NCBI RefSeq assembly: GCF_023145115.1
Contig: NZ_JAGLEJ010000014.1
Location: 135,234 to 199,233, forward strand
Length of the DNA stretch: 64,000 nt
Direction of reading: 5' to 3'
Source of the DNA: Algiphilus sp.
GTDB lineage: Bacteria > Pseudomonadota > Gammaproteobacteria > Nevskiales > Nevskiaceae
Part shown: piece after piece, positions 15,817-24,186 of the stretch
How the letters are laid out: every line of letters starts with the position of its first letter
Numbering within the stretch: the first letter of the stretch is position 1
The notes under the pieces: generated by a model
Database searches by the model: none
What the model was told of the DNA's origin: nothing
What the model saw: the letters and a program-made list of their open reading frames with translations, nothing else
Program-made: the position numbers and the translations under genes

Positions 15817-16830
15817 ATGGGTGCCATCAATCTCCAGCAGCTGCTCGAGTCCCAGCAGCTTGAGCGTTGCCCGTTTCCGATCCCGTCGGGCTGGTTCCAC
15901 GTCGATTTCTCGGAGAACCTGGCCAAGGAGGAGATCCGCAACGTCTTCATCTTCGGCCAGGAGTGGGTGCTCTTCCGGAACGAGTCCGGCAAGGTCGGCA
16001 TGACCGATCCGTACTGCCCGCATCTGGGCGCCCACATCGGCCACGGCGGCAAGGTTGTCGGCGAGAACATCCGCTGCCCGTTCCATCACTGGCAGTACGA
16101 CACCGAGGGCTGGTGCAAGGAGATCCCGTACGGCAAGATCGCGCCGCCGATCACCAAGAAGCAGGCCATCCTGCGCACGCTTCCGATCGTCGAGAAGTAC
16201 GGCATGATCTGGGCCTGGTACCACCCCAAGTGCGAGGCGCCGACCTGGGAACTGCCCTACATCCCCGAGCTCGAGGACGAGGAGGGCTGGACCGGCTCGC
16301 GTCGCGGTTCGTGGACCGCCAGCACGGCGATCCAGGAGATCGCCGAGAACGGTGTCGACTTCGCCCATCTCAAGTTCCTGCACGGTGCGGAGCAGATCCC
16401 GCCGGCCGAGGTGAACTTCGACGATCATGTCATCGACATCAACATGGGTCACGGCTACATCGTCGGCAAGGGCTACGGCCCCGGTCTGAACGTATTCCGC
16501 TTCACGCAGAACGGCGTGTCCGCCACCATGATCAGCTACACGCAGCCGATCGATGTCGAGAAGAGCCAGATGAACATGAGCTTCCGGCACGCGGACTACC
16601 CGGAAGGCTCGCAGGAGCGCATGATCGCCTCCAGGATCGTCGATCACATGATCGGCGAGGCCGAGGGCGAAGAGAGCGCCGGCTTCGAGAGCGTCGATTT
16701 CATCGTGTGGAACCACAAGAAGTACCGCCCCAACCCGCTGCTGTGCGACGGCGACGGTCCGGTGCTGCAGTTCCGCAAGTGGTTCAAGCAGTTCTACGTC
16801 ACGGATGAGGAAACGCTGGCGAAGATCTAG
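15817..16830 (+). CDS. Rieske non-heme iron oxygenase (KshA/SdmA-like)
   Basis: A 337-residue oxygenase. The Rieske [2Fe-2S] ligands are Cys67-x-His69 (CPHLGAH) and Cys87-x2-His90 (CPFHHW). The mononuclear iron site is Asp181-x2-His184-x4-His189 in GVDFAHLKFLH. The segments GWCKEIPYGKIAPP and GMIWAWYHP are like KshA and other steroid Rieske oxygenases. Known relatives hydroxylate the 9alpha position of ketosteroids (KshA), oxidise the C4 methyl of sterols (SdmA) or make 7-dehydrocholesterol (DAF-36). AGGAGG precedes the ATG by 8 bases. Oxygenase class is certain; position of attack is open. Confidence 0.88.
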   Translation: MGAINLQQLLESQQLERCPFPIPSGWFHVDFSENLAKEEIRNVFIFGQEWVLFRNESGKVGMTDPYCPHLGAHIGHGGKVVGENIRCPFHHWQYDTEGWCKEIPYGKIAPPITKKQAILRTLPIVEKYGMIWAWYHPKCEAPTWELPYIPELEDEEGWTGSRRGSWTASTAIQEIAENGVDFAHLKFLHGAEQIPPAEVNFDDHVIDINMGHGYIVGKGYGPGLNVFRFTQNGVSATMISYTQPIDVEKSQMNMSFRHADYPEGSQERMIASRIVDHMIGEAEGEESAGFESVDFIVWNHKKYRPNPLLCDGDGPVLQFRKWFKQFYVTDEETLAKI

Positions 16831-16841
16831 GTACGCAAGAG

Positions 16842-16882
16842 GCCGGGGGCGGCGGCCACGCCGTCCCCGGCTTTTCCTTTTC
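16842..16882 (+). terminator. Intrinsic terminator after the Rieske oxygenase gene
   Basis: A 12-bp stem, GCCGGGGGCGGC pairing with GCCGTCCCCGGC (one G-T pair), loop GGCCAC, followed by TTTTCCTTTTCT. It lies 11 bases after the stop and before the ferredoxin gene, so oxygenase transcript may exceed ferredoxin transcript through partial termination. Confidence 0.75.
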
Positions 16883-16900
16883 TGGAGGTCGGAAGGCACG

Positions 16901-17224
16901 ATGGCGCGAGTGGAAGTGGTGACCCGGGACGGCGAGAGCCGGACGCTGGAATCGACGGGCGCATGCCCGCTCATGGAGGTGCTGCGCGATGGCAGCACCG
17001 GCGTCGAGGGGACCTGTGGCGGCATGTGCTCATGCGGCACCTGCCATGTCTACGTCGCGCCGGAATGGGCCGGGAAGCTTCCCGAGCGCAGCGAGGACGA
17101 AGCCATGATGCTGGAGGCGCTCGGCGACTTCGTCGAGGTTCGCCCGACCTCGCGTCTGGCCTGCCAGATCGAGCTCGACGACGGACTTTCCGGCATCGCG
17201 GTGGAAGTCGCACCCGAGGCCTGA
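16901..17224 (+). CDS. [2Fe-2S] ferredoxin, adrenodoxin/putidaredoxin type
   Basis: A 107-residue ferredoxin with the cluster ligands Cys39-x5-Cys45-x2-Cys48 and Cys88 (RLACQI), typical of adrenodoxin/putidaredoxin-type proteins that feed P450s and some Rieske oxygenases. GGAGG lies 11 to 15 bases before the ATG. It follows the Rieske gene after a terminator-like hairpin and precedes a TetR-P450 pair, so it could serve the Rieske enzyme, the second P450 or both. No ferredoxin reductase gene is in the window. Confidence 0.9.
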   Translation: MARVEVVTRDGESRTLESTGACPLMEVLRDGSTGVEGTCGGMCSCGTCHVYVAPEWAGKLPERSEDEAMMLEALGDFVEVRPTSRLACQIELDDGLSGIAVEVAPEA

Positions 17225-17300
17225 AGGCCGGAAATCTCTCCTTCCGCTTGCGCCGTCCCGGTCTCGTCCGAGTGGGGGATGTTCCGCATGCCCCGGTTTG

Positions 17301-17336
17301 CGAACGTCCGTCTCGAAACGGGAGACGGGGCGTTCG
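17301..17336. promoter_or_regulatory. Inverted repeat, candidate TetR operator
   Basis: The left arm CGAACGTCCGTCTC (17301-17314) and right arm GAGACGGGGCGTTCG (17322-17336) are near-complementary with a 7-base spacer. The right end is 13 bases before the TetR start, the usual place for an autoregulatory operator. An outer weaker pair, GTCTCGTCC at 17261 and GGACCGAGAC at 17338, frames it. No T-run follows, so a terminator is less likely. Confidence 0.55.
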
Positions 17337-17349
17337 AGGACCGAGACAG

Positions 17350-18132
17350 ATGGAGACGTCTGCCAGCCAGTCGTGCATGCGGGCACCGGCACCGCCGCGG
17401 GGTGATCGTCGGCCCGGCCGGCCGCCGCGGGTGCGCATCGAGCAGATTCTCGACGCGGCCATCGCCATCGGGCTGCGCGACGTCACGCTCCGCCGTGTCG
17501 CACAGCGGCTCGGCGTCGGCGCGGCGACGCTCTATCGCCACGTCAGCGGCCGCGACGAACTGGTTCGGCTGGCGAGCTTCCGGCTTGCGCTGGCCCGCCA
17601 GGTGGCCAGCGACGACGCGCATCCGCCCTCCCACTGGGCCGAGGTGGTGTGCACCTACGCCGATAGCCTGGTCGAGGTCTTCGCCGAGCAGCCGCAGCTG
17701 ATCGGCGAGCTCGCGGCCGGCCGCCTCGCGCCGGAGACCGAGATCATCTTCCTCGAGCCATTCCTGGCGCAGCTGGCCGCGTGCGGGGTCGGCACCGAGG
17801 CAGGCATGCGGCTGCACAACGCCGTGGCCATGCTGGCCGTGGGGGCGGCCGCCGGCGCCGCCGGTGCGCGCGCGGCGGGCGGCGGCGCACATCTGGTCGC
17901 GGGCATGGAGAAGGCCGTCAGGGCGGCCGGCCCGCGGCGCTATCCGCACGTCATGCGCGGACTCCACTGCTATCGCACCGCCGAGCGCGAGCACTGGCGC
18001 TCGGCGCTGCTGCCGATGCTGCACGGCTTCGCCCACGAGCGCGGCGAGGTCCTGCCCGCCGGCCTCGTCGAAGGCGATCGAAACGGAAACCAGGCCGCCC
18101 GCGAGGCGGAACAGCAGGAGGCGACATCATGA
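17350..18132 (+). CDS. TetR-family transcriptional regulator
   Basis: A 260-residue regulator. After a basic N-terminus, the DNA-binding domain reads RIEQILDAAIAIGLRDVTLRRVAQRLGVGAATLYRHVSGRDELVRLA (residues about 33-80). The all-helical C-terminal ligand domain is Ala/Gly-rich. The start is the ATG at 17350, 13 bases after a strong inverted repeat. Its stop overlaps the P450 start (ATGA), so it is co-translated with that enzyme and probably senses its substrate or product. The C-terminus (EGDRNGNQAAREAEQQ) is polar and probably disordered. Confidence 0.9.
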   Translation: METSASQSCMRAPAPPRGDRRPGRPPRVRIEQILDAAIAIGLRDVTLRRVAQRLGVGAATLYRHVSGRDELVRLASFRLALARQVASDDAHPPSHWAEVVCTYADSLVEVFAEQPQLIGELAAGRLAPETEIIFLEPFLAQLAACGVGTEAGMRLHNAVAMLAVGAAAGAAGARAAGGGAHLVAGMEKAVRAAGPRRYPHVMRGLHCYRTAEREHWRSALLPMLHGFAHERGEVLPAGLVEGDRNGNQAAREAEQQEATS

Positions 18133-19409
18133 GCGAGAACGCCGCGACACCACGGACCGAGATCGACAGCAGCGTGTTCAATCCCTTCTCTCCGGAGTTC
18201 GTGCGCGCGCCGCACGACACCTGGCAGCGGATGCTGCGCGACTATCCCATCGCCTGGCACAAGGAGCTGCAGATGTGGGTCGTCAATACCCACGAGCTGT
18301 GCTCCGCGATCCTCAAGAACAATGTGTTCACGCCCAACTTCCGGATGTGGGAGCACGCCCCGCCGGAGAAGCCGGAGGCCGAGAAGAACGACTTCGACAA
18401 GGCCTTCGACCATTCGCTGTTCACGGTCTCGCAGAAGCAGCACCTGAAACTGCGCAAGCTCACCATGCCGGCGTTCTCCAAGCCGGTCATGGGCAGGATC
18501 CACGGCAAGATCGAGGATCTGGTCACGGAATGCTTCGACGATATCGGCGATGCCGAGGAGTTCGACGTCTACGATGCGATCGCCAACAAGCTGCCGGTAC
18601 GGGCCATCGCGCGGATGGTGGGCGTGCCCACCGACCGCGAGGCCTTCTTCCACGACTTCGCGGTCAACCTGATCATGGCCACGCGCCCCAACCTGAGTCC
18701 GAAGCAGCGCGACGCCGCCATCGAGGGCACGCTGCCGGGCTTCGCCTTCTTCCGCGAGCTGATCGACGAGCGCCGCGCCCGCGACGAGCCCGGCGACGAC
18801 TTCCTGGGCAGCCTCGTGGGTGCGAGCGAGGACGGCGAGAGCCTGGACGACTACGACATCCTCGCGGTCATCTTCGCGCTGATCGCGGCGGGCTCCGATA
18901 CCGCCACCGATCTGCACACCTACGCCATCAAGGGGCTGCTCGAGCATCCGGACCAGATGCAGAAGCTGCGCGACAACCCCGATCTGATGGAGAACGCCAT
19001 CATCGAGCTGCTGCGGCACGGCTCGATGGGCAAGCTGCCCTTCTTCCGCTTCGCTTCCGAGGATGTCGACTTCGGCGGTGAGCGCATCGGCAAGGGGCAG
19101 TGCATCCTGGTGAACCTGTCCGCCGCCTGGCACGATCCCGCCAGGTACCCGGACTGGGACCAGCTCGACATCGAGCGACGGCTCGACGGCAACCTGGTGT
19201 TCGGCGCCGGCGCGCATTTCTGCATCGGCACCTATCTGGTGCGGGTGCAGGGAGGACTGATGATCAGCGAATTCCTCAAGCGCTTCCCCGATGCCGAGCT
19301 CGCCAATGGCGACGGCGACATCGATTACGACTACGCTCATCACAACGCCCGCCGCATCAACCGGCTGCACGTGCGAACCCACCAGAACGCGGCACGGCAG
19401 GCAGCCTGA
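18129..19409 (+). CDS. Cytochrome P450
   Basis: A 426-residue soluble bacterial P450. The I-helix is [10 protein letters not shown], the K-helix ExxR is ELLR, and the heme loop is [10 protein letters not shown] with Cys365. It is not CYP51-like, because it lacks the HHTSSGT motif. The gene overlaps the TetR stop and is followed directly by a rubredoxin. It is probably a hydroxylase acting on the same lipid class; redox partners could be the ferredoxin at 16901 or the rubredoxin at 19411. The CYP family cannot be assigned by eye. Confidence 0.9.
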   Translation: MSENAATPRTEIDSSVFNPFSPEFVRAPHDTWQRMLRDYPIAWHKELQMWVVNTHELCSAILKNNVFTPNFRMWEHAPPEKPEAEKNDFDKAFDHSLFTVSQKQHLKLRKLTMPAFSKPVMGRIHGKIEDLVTECFDDIGDAEEFDVYDAIANKLPVRAIARMVGVPTDREAFFHDFAVNLIMATRPNLSPKQRDAAIEGTLPGFAFFRELIDERRARDEPGDDFLGSLVGASEDGESLDDYDILAVIFALIAAGSDTATDLHTYAIKGLLEHPDQMQKLRDNPDLMENAIIELLRHGSMGKLPFFRFASEDVDFGGERIGKGQCILVNLSAAWHDPARYPDWDQLDIERRLDGNLVFGAGAHFCIGTYLVRVQGGLMISEFLKRFPDAELANGDGDIDYDYAHHNARRINRLHVRTHQNAARQAA

Positions 19410-19410
19410 C

Positions 19411-19575
19411 ATGCAGCAGTGGATCTGCGTGATCTGCGGGTTCATCTACGACGAGGCCGAGGGCATGCCGGATCACGGCATTGCCCCCGGCACCCGCTTC
19501 GAGGATCTGCCCGAGGACTGGACCTGTCCCGAGTGCGGCTCGCCGAAGTCGGCCTTCGAACCTTTCGTCGGCTGA
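19411..19575 (+). CDS. Rubredoxin
   Basis: A 54-residue rubredoxin with two iron-binding pairs, CVIC (6-9) and CPEC (39-42), and the family segments GFIYDEAEG and [11 protein letters not shown]. It carries single electrons through an Fe(Cys)4 site. It starts one base after the P450 stop, an unusual partner arrangement, since rubredoxins usually serve alkane hydroxylases of the AlkB type, and no alkB is nearby. It may donate electrons to the P450 or the Rieske enzyme. Confidence 0.95.
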   Translation: MQQWICVICGFIYDEAEGMPDHGIAPGTRFEDLPEDWTCPECGSPKSAFEPFVG

Positions 19576-19597
19576 GCCGGCGCCAACAGGAATCGAC

Positions 19598-20080
19598 ATG
19601 AAGCACAGCATGGAGTCCCGCTACGAGGCACCGCGCGCGGTGCTGCTCCGAATGTTTGCCGACCGCGCCTTCCACGAGCGCAAGCTCGATGCGATGGGCA
19701 TCGCCAGGTACGAGGTGCTGGAGTTCCAGGCCGACGATGCGCGTGCCCGCGTCAGCATCGCGCGCCAGGTGCCGGTCCAGTTGCCGGGGCTCAAGAAGTC
19801 CTCGGGCAGCAGCCGGGTCGTGCACACCGAGGACTGGGATCTGCAGGAGGGGACGGCCACCATCGTGGCGGAGCCGCAGGGCATGCCCATCGAGATGCGC
19901 TGCAGCGCCCGCATCGAGGACGACGGCGACGACGCTTGCGTGGTGCGCTACGACTGGGACATCAAGGCCAACGTCCCCGTCGTCGGGCGCAAGCTCGAGA
20001 AGTTCGTGGCATCGGACATGGAGACGCGTGCCGAGCAGGAAGCTGACGCGGGCCGCGCGCTGATCGATGACTATCGCTGA
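19598..20080 (+). CDS. DUF2505 / SRPBCC-like protein
   Basis: A 160-residue protein resembling DUF2505: N-terminal YEAPRAVLLRMFADRAFHERKLDAMG, a beta-rich middle, and a C-terminal amphipathic helix (KLEKFVASDMETRAEQEADAGRALIDDY). DUF2505 is an SRPBCC relative with a probable lipid pocket and is common in actinobacteria. It lies 22 bases after the rubredoxin gene. It may be a lipid or steroid carrier; no catalytic residues are evident. Confidence 0.7.
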   Translation: MKHSMESRYEAPRAVLLRMFADRAFHERKLDAMGIARYEVLEFQADDARARVSIARQVPVQLPGLKKSSGSSRVVHTEDWDLQEGTATIVAEPQGMPIEMRCSARIEDDGDDACVVRYDWDIKANVPVVGRKLEKFVASDMETRAEQEADAGRALIDDYR

Positions 20081-20097
20081 TCGTCAGTTCGGACGAT
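20080..20097. other. Small inverted repeat at the DUF2505 stop
   Basis: ATCGTC, loop AGTTCG, GACGAT. The 6-bp stem begins at the stop codon of the DUF2505 gene. No T-run follows. It may be a regulator site for the DUF1329 gene or may be chance. Confidence 0.25.
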
Positions 20098-20204
20098 GAC
20101 GCCCTGGTGAGTAGCGCCCACCATCGGGATCGCTCGCGCTGAGCACGGATCATCCATTACAGCAACAGGCCCGCATAGACGAGTGCGGCACGGAGGAAGC
20201 CACC

Positions 20205-21587
20205 ATGCATGAATTTCGCTCCCACGGCCGGATCCTGGCCGCGGCCGCTTTCGCTGCCGCGCTGGCCGGCGGCCCTGCAACCGCCAAGGTCTCGGCCGAG
20301 AAGGCCGCCGAGCTCGGCGGGGAGAAGTACACCTGCATGGGGGCCGAGCGCGCCGGTACCGAGAGCGGCGTCGCGGAGTACACCGGCAAGTTCCAGGGCG
20401 AGTGGCCGGGCATGGAGGAGGAAGCCGGCTACCGACCGGGCCCGTACGCCGACGAGGAGCCGCTGTTCACCATCCGCGCCGACAACATGGACGAGTACGC
20501 GGACCAGCTCACGCCGGGGCAGAAGGCGCTGTTCGAGGCCTATCCGGACAGCTTCTACATGAAGGTCTATCCCAGTCACCGCGACTTCAAGAATCGCGAC
20601 TGGGTGTGCGACATCGTCAAGAAGAATGCCACCAGTGCCGAGATCACCGATGACGGGCTGGGCGTCACCGGCACAACCGGTGCGCACCCGTTCCCGTTCC
20701 CGGAGGGCGGCCTGCAGGCGATCTGGAACGTCATCAATCCGCACCGTGCCTGGACCGAGCAGGTCGTCTACGACATCGCCAACGTCTACGAGAACGGCAG
20801 TGTGGCCTGGGGGCGGCAGCGATTCATGACGCTCAACCCCGGCAATCACCCCGATCCGGACGAGCGCAAGTCGTTCACCGACAAGATCAACGCCTACTTC
20901 TACGCCGAGTTCATCGAGCCGCCGCGCGACGCCGGCTTCACGGCGGTGGGCTATCAGCCCAACAACTTCGCCGAGGACGCCACCAACTCGTGGCAGTACC
21001 AGCCCGGCCTGCGCCGCGTGCGCCAGGCCCCCGAAGTCGGCTTCGACTACCCGGTGCCGCCCGCCGGCATGCGCAACACCGACGACGACTACCTCTTCAA
21101 CGGCTCGCCCGAGCGCTTCACCTGGCGCCTGGTCGGCAAGAAGGAGTTCTACGTCCCGTACCACAACTTCAAGATCAACGATCCGTCGATCGACTACGAC
21201 GAGCTGATCGGCGATCACACCGTGAATCCGGAATACGTGCGCTACGAGCTGCACCGCGTCTGGGTCGTCGAGGGCACGCTCAAGGAGGGGGTGCGCCACA
21301 ACTACGGCAAGCGCGTCCTCTACGTCGACGAGGACACCTGGCTGGCGCTGTGGGCGGACAACTACGACAAGCGGGAACAGCTGTGGCGCCCGAACTTCGT
21401 CAACTACTTCTACTCGCCGGAGTCGCAGGGCTTCCATCGCGGCGTCTCGGTCTATCACGACCTCACGGCGCAGACCTACGAGGCGGGCTATCTGGTCAAC
21501 GAGGCCGGCGACGACTGGTGGACGCTGAACGAGCCGCTCAAGCCGTCGCAGTTCAGCGCCGAAGCGCTGGCGCGCAAGGGCCGATGA
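20205..21587 (+). CDS. DUF1329 periplasmic/outer-membrane lipid-related protein
   Basis: A 460-residue DUF1329 protein with an N-terminal signal peptide (ILAAAAFAAALAGGPATA, cleavage near residue 28). The mature part has the family's LolA-like beta pattern and motifs such as YPSHRDFKNRDWVC, FPFPEGGLQAIWN and YHNFKIND. DUF1329 proteins often lie in steroid, aromatic or hydrocarbon degradation loci and are thought to act in outer-membrane lipid handling. It begins 124 bases after DUF2505 with GGAGG upstream. It is the only clearly exported protein of the locus, so uptake or transfer of the hydrophobic substrate is a reasonable inference. Confidence 0.85.
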   Translation: MHEFRSHGRILAAAAFAAALAGGPATAKVSAEKAAELGGEKYTCMGAERAGTESGVAEYTGKFQGEWPGMEEEAGYRPGPYADEEPLFTIRADNMDEYADQLTPGQKALFEAYPDSFYMKVYPSHRDFKNRDWVCDIVKKNATSAEITDDGLGVTGTTGAHPFPFPEGGLQAIWNVINPHRAWTEQVVYDIANVYENGSVAWGRQRFMTLNPGNHPDPDERKSFTDKINAYFYAEFIEPPRDAGFTAVGYQPNNFAEDATNSWQYQPGLRRVRQAPEVGFDYPVPPAGMRNTDDDYLFNGSPERFTWRLVGKKEFYVPYHNFKINDPSIDYDELIGDHTVNPEYVRYELHRVWVVEGTLKEGVRHNYGKRVLYVDEDTWLALWADNYDKREQLWRPNFVNYFYSPESQGFHRGVSVYHDLTAQTYEAGYLVNEAGDDWWTLNEPLKPSQFSAEALARKGR

Positions 21588-21657
21588 CGGCCGGCGGCGG
21601 CGCGTGCCGGCGCGCCGCCGCCCCCAATCACGCACGCACGGGACGCAGAGGGAGAGC

Positions 21658-22524
21658 ATGAAGAGCGCATTCATCACCGGAGCCGCGATCGGGCAGGGCA
21701 ATCTGATCGCCAAGAAGCTGGCGGCCAGGGGCTGGCGCGTGTTCGGCGGGGTGCTGCCCGGCGCCGAGACCGATCTCGGCTCGGTGGCCGGTGTCACGGT
21801 GGTCGAGCAGGATGTGTCCGACGACGCGTCGGTCCGTGCCAGTGCCAGTGTCGTGGAGGAGGCGCTGGACGGAGCCGGACTCGATCTCCTGATGAATGTC
21901 GCCGGTGTTGCCAACATCGCCTCGGCGGTGATCGAGGGCGCGGCGATGGACGATGTCCGGCGCCTGTTCGAGATCAACACCTTCGGACAGCTGCGCGTCT
22001 GCCAGGCGTTCCTGCCCATGATCCGCCGTGCCGCGAAGCCGGCGAAGATCCTCAACTTCGGTTCGGGGGCCGTGCTGGTGGCACCGCCGATGGCCGGGCC
22101 CTACACCATGTCCAAGCACGCCGTGCACGGCATGACGCTCACGCTGCGCAACGAGCTGGCACCGTTCGGGGTGCAGGTCACCTCGATATGGCCGGGCGCA
22201 GTCAAGACGGCGATGACGGCGAATGCCAAGGAGAGCACGCTCGGTTCCTGGAATGCGCAGCCCGAGGACGTGCAGAAAACCTACGCCGAGTATCTCAAGC
22301 GCGGCATCACCGAGATCCTGCCCGACATGATCGAGCGGAAAGGCAATACCGCCGATGCCGTGACCGACGAGATCATCGCCATCGCGGAGCGCAACAAGCT
22401 GGGTGCGTGGTACTGCGTCGGCAAGGATGCGCGCCCGCTCGGCATGCTGCACCGATTCATGCCCGGAGGTCGCTTCGAGGCGATGATCCGCGGCGTCTAC
22501 AAGATTCCCACTGCCAGGGCCTGA
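21658..22524 (+). CDS. Classical short-chain dehydrogenase/reductase
   Basis: A 288-residue classical SDR. The coenzyme motif is TGAAIGQG at the N-terminus, followed by NVAG, Ser in NFGSGAV, and Tyr149-x3-Lys153 (YTMSK). The C-terminal part is longer than in FabG-like SDRs and matches retinol/17beta-hydroxysteroid dehydrogenase-like members. GGAGAG precedes the ATG. It ends 4 bases before the aldehyde dehydrogenase gene. It probably oxidises a hydroxyl of the locus substrate or an alcohol made by a P450. Confidence 0.85.
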   Translation: MKSAFITGAAIGQGNLIAKKLAARGWRVFGGVLPGAETDLGSVAGVTVVEQDVSDDASVRASASVVEEALDGAGLDLLMNVAGVANIASAVIEGAAMDDVRRLFEINTFGQLRVCQAFLPMIRRAAKPAKILNFGSGAVLVAPPMAGPYTMSKHAVHGMTLTLRNELAPFGVQVTSIWPGAVKTAMTANAKESTLGSWNAQPEDVQKTYAEYLKRGITEILPDMIERKGNTADAVTDEIIAIAERNKLGAWYCVGKDARPLGMLHRFMPGGRFEAMIRGVYKIPTARA

Positions 22525-22528
22525 AACA

Positions 22529-24025
22529 ATGGCGGATAACGCGATCAGCGATGTGCGGCCGGCCTTCGATGCGCTGGCCGCGCGTGCCCCCGATCTGGTG
22601 CACGAGAGTGCTGCCACCCGTATCGAGCGGTTGCAGCGCCTCCTGAAGGAGACGCTCGCCGCGCGCGACGAGATCCACGAGGCCGTGCGCAAGGAGCTCG
22701 GCCTGTGCGATACCGACATCGACCAGCAGCTGCTGATGGTGAAGGCGGAGATCGAATACGCCTGCAAGCATCTGGCCGACTGGGTGAAGGCGCAGCGGGT
22801 CAAGGGCTCGCTCATGACGCTGGGCAAGAAGTCCTACATCCGCTACGAGCCCAAGGGCGTGGTGCTCAACCTGGCAACCTGGAACGCGCCGTACGCGATC
22901 GGCCTGGTGCCGGCGATCGGCGCGCTGGCGGCCGGCAATGCCGTGCTGCTGAAGCCGTCCGAGCTGGCGCCGCACTCGGCTGAGGTGCTGGCGCGCATCG
23001 TCTCGCGTGCGGTCGAGCCGGATGTGTTCACGGTCCTGCAGGGTGGGGCGGACATCGCCCAGGAGCTGCTCGCGCAGCCCTTCAATCACATCTTCTACAT
23101 CGGTGGCCACCAGGTGGGCCGGCTGGTGATGAAGGCGGCAGCCGAGCATTTCGCCTCGGTGACACTGGAGATGGGCGGCAAGAATCCCACCATCATCGAC
23201 GCCAGCGCCGACATCGAGACCAGCGCGCGCAAGATCGCATGGGGGCGCCTGAGCAATGCCGGGCAGGTGTGCATCGCGCCGGACTATGCGCTGGTGCACG
23301 AATCCGTCCATGACCGCTTCGTCGAGGCGCTGTCGCGCGCGATGGCCGACATGTACAACCCCGGTGATCGCGGGTTCAAGAGCAACCCGGAGTACCCGCG
23401 CATCATCAATGACCGTCACTTCGAGCGGGTCACAGGGCTCATCGATGATGCCGTCGACAAGGGCGCGAAGCTGGCCTGCGGCGGCGAGCGGGAGGCCGCC
23501 GAGCGCTACATGGCGCCCTGCGTCGTGACCGGCGTGACCGAGGACATGCGCATCATGCAGGAGGAGATCTTCGGCCCGGCCATCGCCGTGGTGCCCTGGC
23601 GCGAACGCGAGGAGGTGCTGGCCACCATCCGGCGCCGGCCCAAGCCGCTGGCGCTGTACATCTTCGCGGAGGATCGCGAGGCCATCGACTGGTTCCTGGC
23701 GCGCACCACCTCGGGCAGCACCGTGGTCAACCACAACATGATCCAGTCCGGCACCAATGCCAATCTGCCCTTCGGCGGCGTCAATGCCAGCGGCATCGGG
23801 CGCATTGGCGGGCACTACACCTTCCTGGAGACCAGCAATCAGCGCTCGATCATCGAGGAGGGACCGCCGGTCGGCGATCCCGACATGATGTTTCCGCCGT
23901 ACACCGAGAAGTACAAGAAGATGGCGGGCTCCATGCTGAGCCGGCCGATCGTGGTGCCGGACATGGTCGTGCGCGGCATCAACGGCATGATCAAGGTCAC
24001 CAGCGTCTTCTCGCGTTCGCGCTGA
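22529..24025 (+). CDS. Aldehyde dehydrogenase (class 3-like)
   Basis: A 498-residue NAD(P)-dependent aldehyde dehydrogenase. The catalytic Cys248 is in GQVCIAPD, the general base Glu214 in TLEMGGKNP, and the C-terminal PFGGVNASGIGRIGGHYTF motif is conserved. It resembles coniferyl/fatty-aldehyde class 3 enzymes. It would oxidise an aldehyde to an acid that the locus ligase can activate. In a CYP51 setting, C4- or side-chain aldehydes are possible substrates. It is the last enzyme gene of the locus. Confidence 0.9.
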   Translation: MADNAISDVRPAFDALAARAPDLVHESAATRIERLQRLLKETLAARDEIHEAVRKELGLCDTDIDQQLLMVKAEIEYACKHLADWVKAQRVKGSLMTLGKKSYIRYEPKGVVLNLATWNAPYAIGLVPAIGALAAGNAVLLKPSELAPHSAEVLARIVSRAVEPDVFTVLQGGADIAQELLAQPFNHIFYIGGHQVGRLVMKAAAEHFASVTLEMGGKNPTIIDASADIETSARKIAWGRLSNAGQVCIAPDYALVHESVHDRFVEALSRAMADMYNPGDRGFKSNPEYPRIINDRHFERVTGLIDDAVDKGAKLACGGEREAAERYMAPCVVTGVTEDMRIMQEEIFGPAIAVVPWREREEVLATIRRRPKPLALYIFAEDREAIDWFLARTTSGSTVVNHNMIQSGTNANLPFGGVNASGIGRIGGHYTFLETSNQRSIIEEGPPVGDPDMMFPPYTEKYKKMAGSMLSRPIVVPDMVVRGINGMIKVTSVFSRSR

Positions 24026-24079
24026 ACGGCCGGCGGCGCGGGGGAGCGCCGCGGCGACCACGGGCTGGCAACGACTAGA

Positions 24080-24125
24080 CACTTCCGCGTAGGATGTAAA
24101 GCCGATACGTGCCGGCGCGGAAGTG
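24080..24125. promoter_or_regulatory. Inverted repeat upstream of the second TetR gene
   Basis: CACTTCCGCG (24080-24089) and its exact complement CGCGGAAGTG (24116-24125), 26 bases apart, lie in the 161-base gap between the aldehyde dehydrogenase and TetR genes. The between-arm segment is relatively AT-rich (TAGGATGTAAAG). It could hold two operator half-sites around a promoter, or be one long hairpin. Confidence 0.45.
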
Positions 24126-24186
24126 CCGGGCGAGTCGCGGGCGCGCGCCGCCGCGGGCCCATGACGGGAGACACCGGAGGAGCATC

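Noticed and set aside
13908..16070. 720-codon minus-strand open frame
   Set aside because: It spans antisense to the CoA-transferase, amidohydrolase and Rieske genes without any recognisable domain.
16842..16882. Riboswitch between Rieske and ferredoxin genes
   Set aside because: The structure is a single GC stem followed by T-rich sequence, which is a simple terminator; no riboswitch core was seen.
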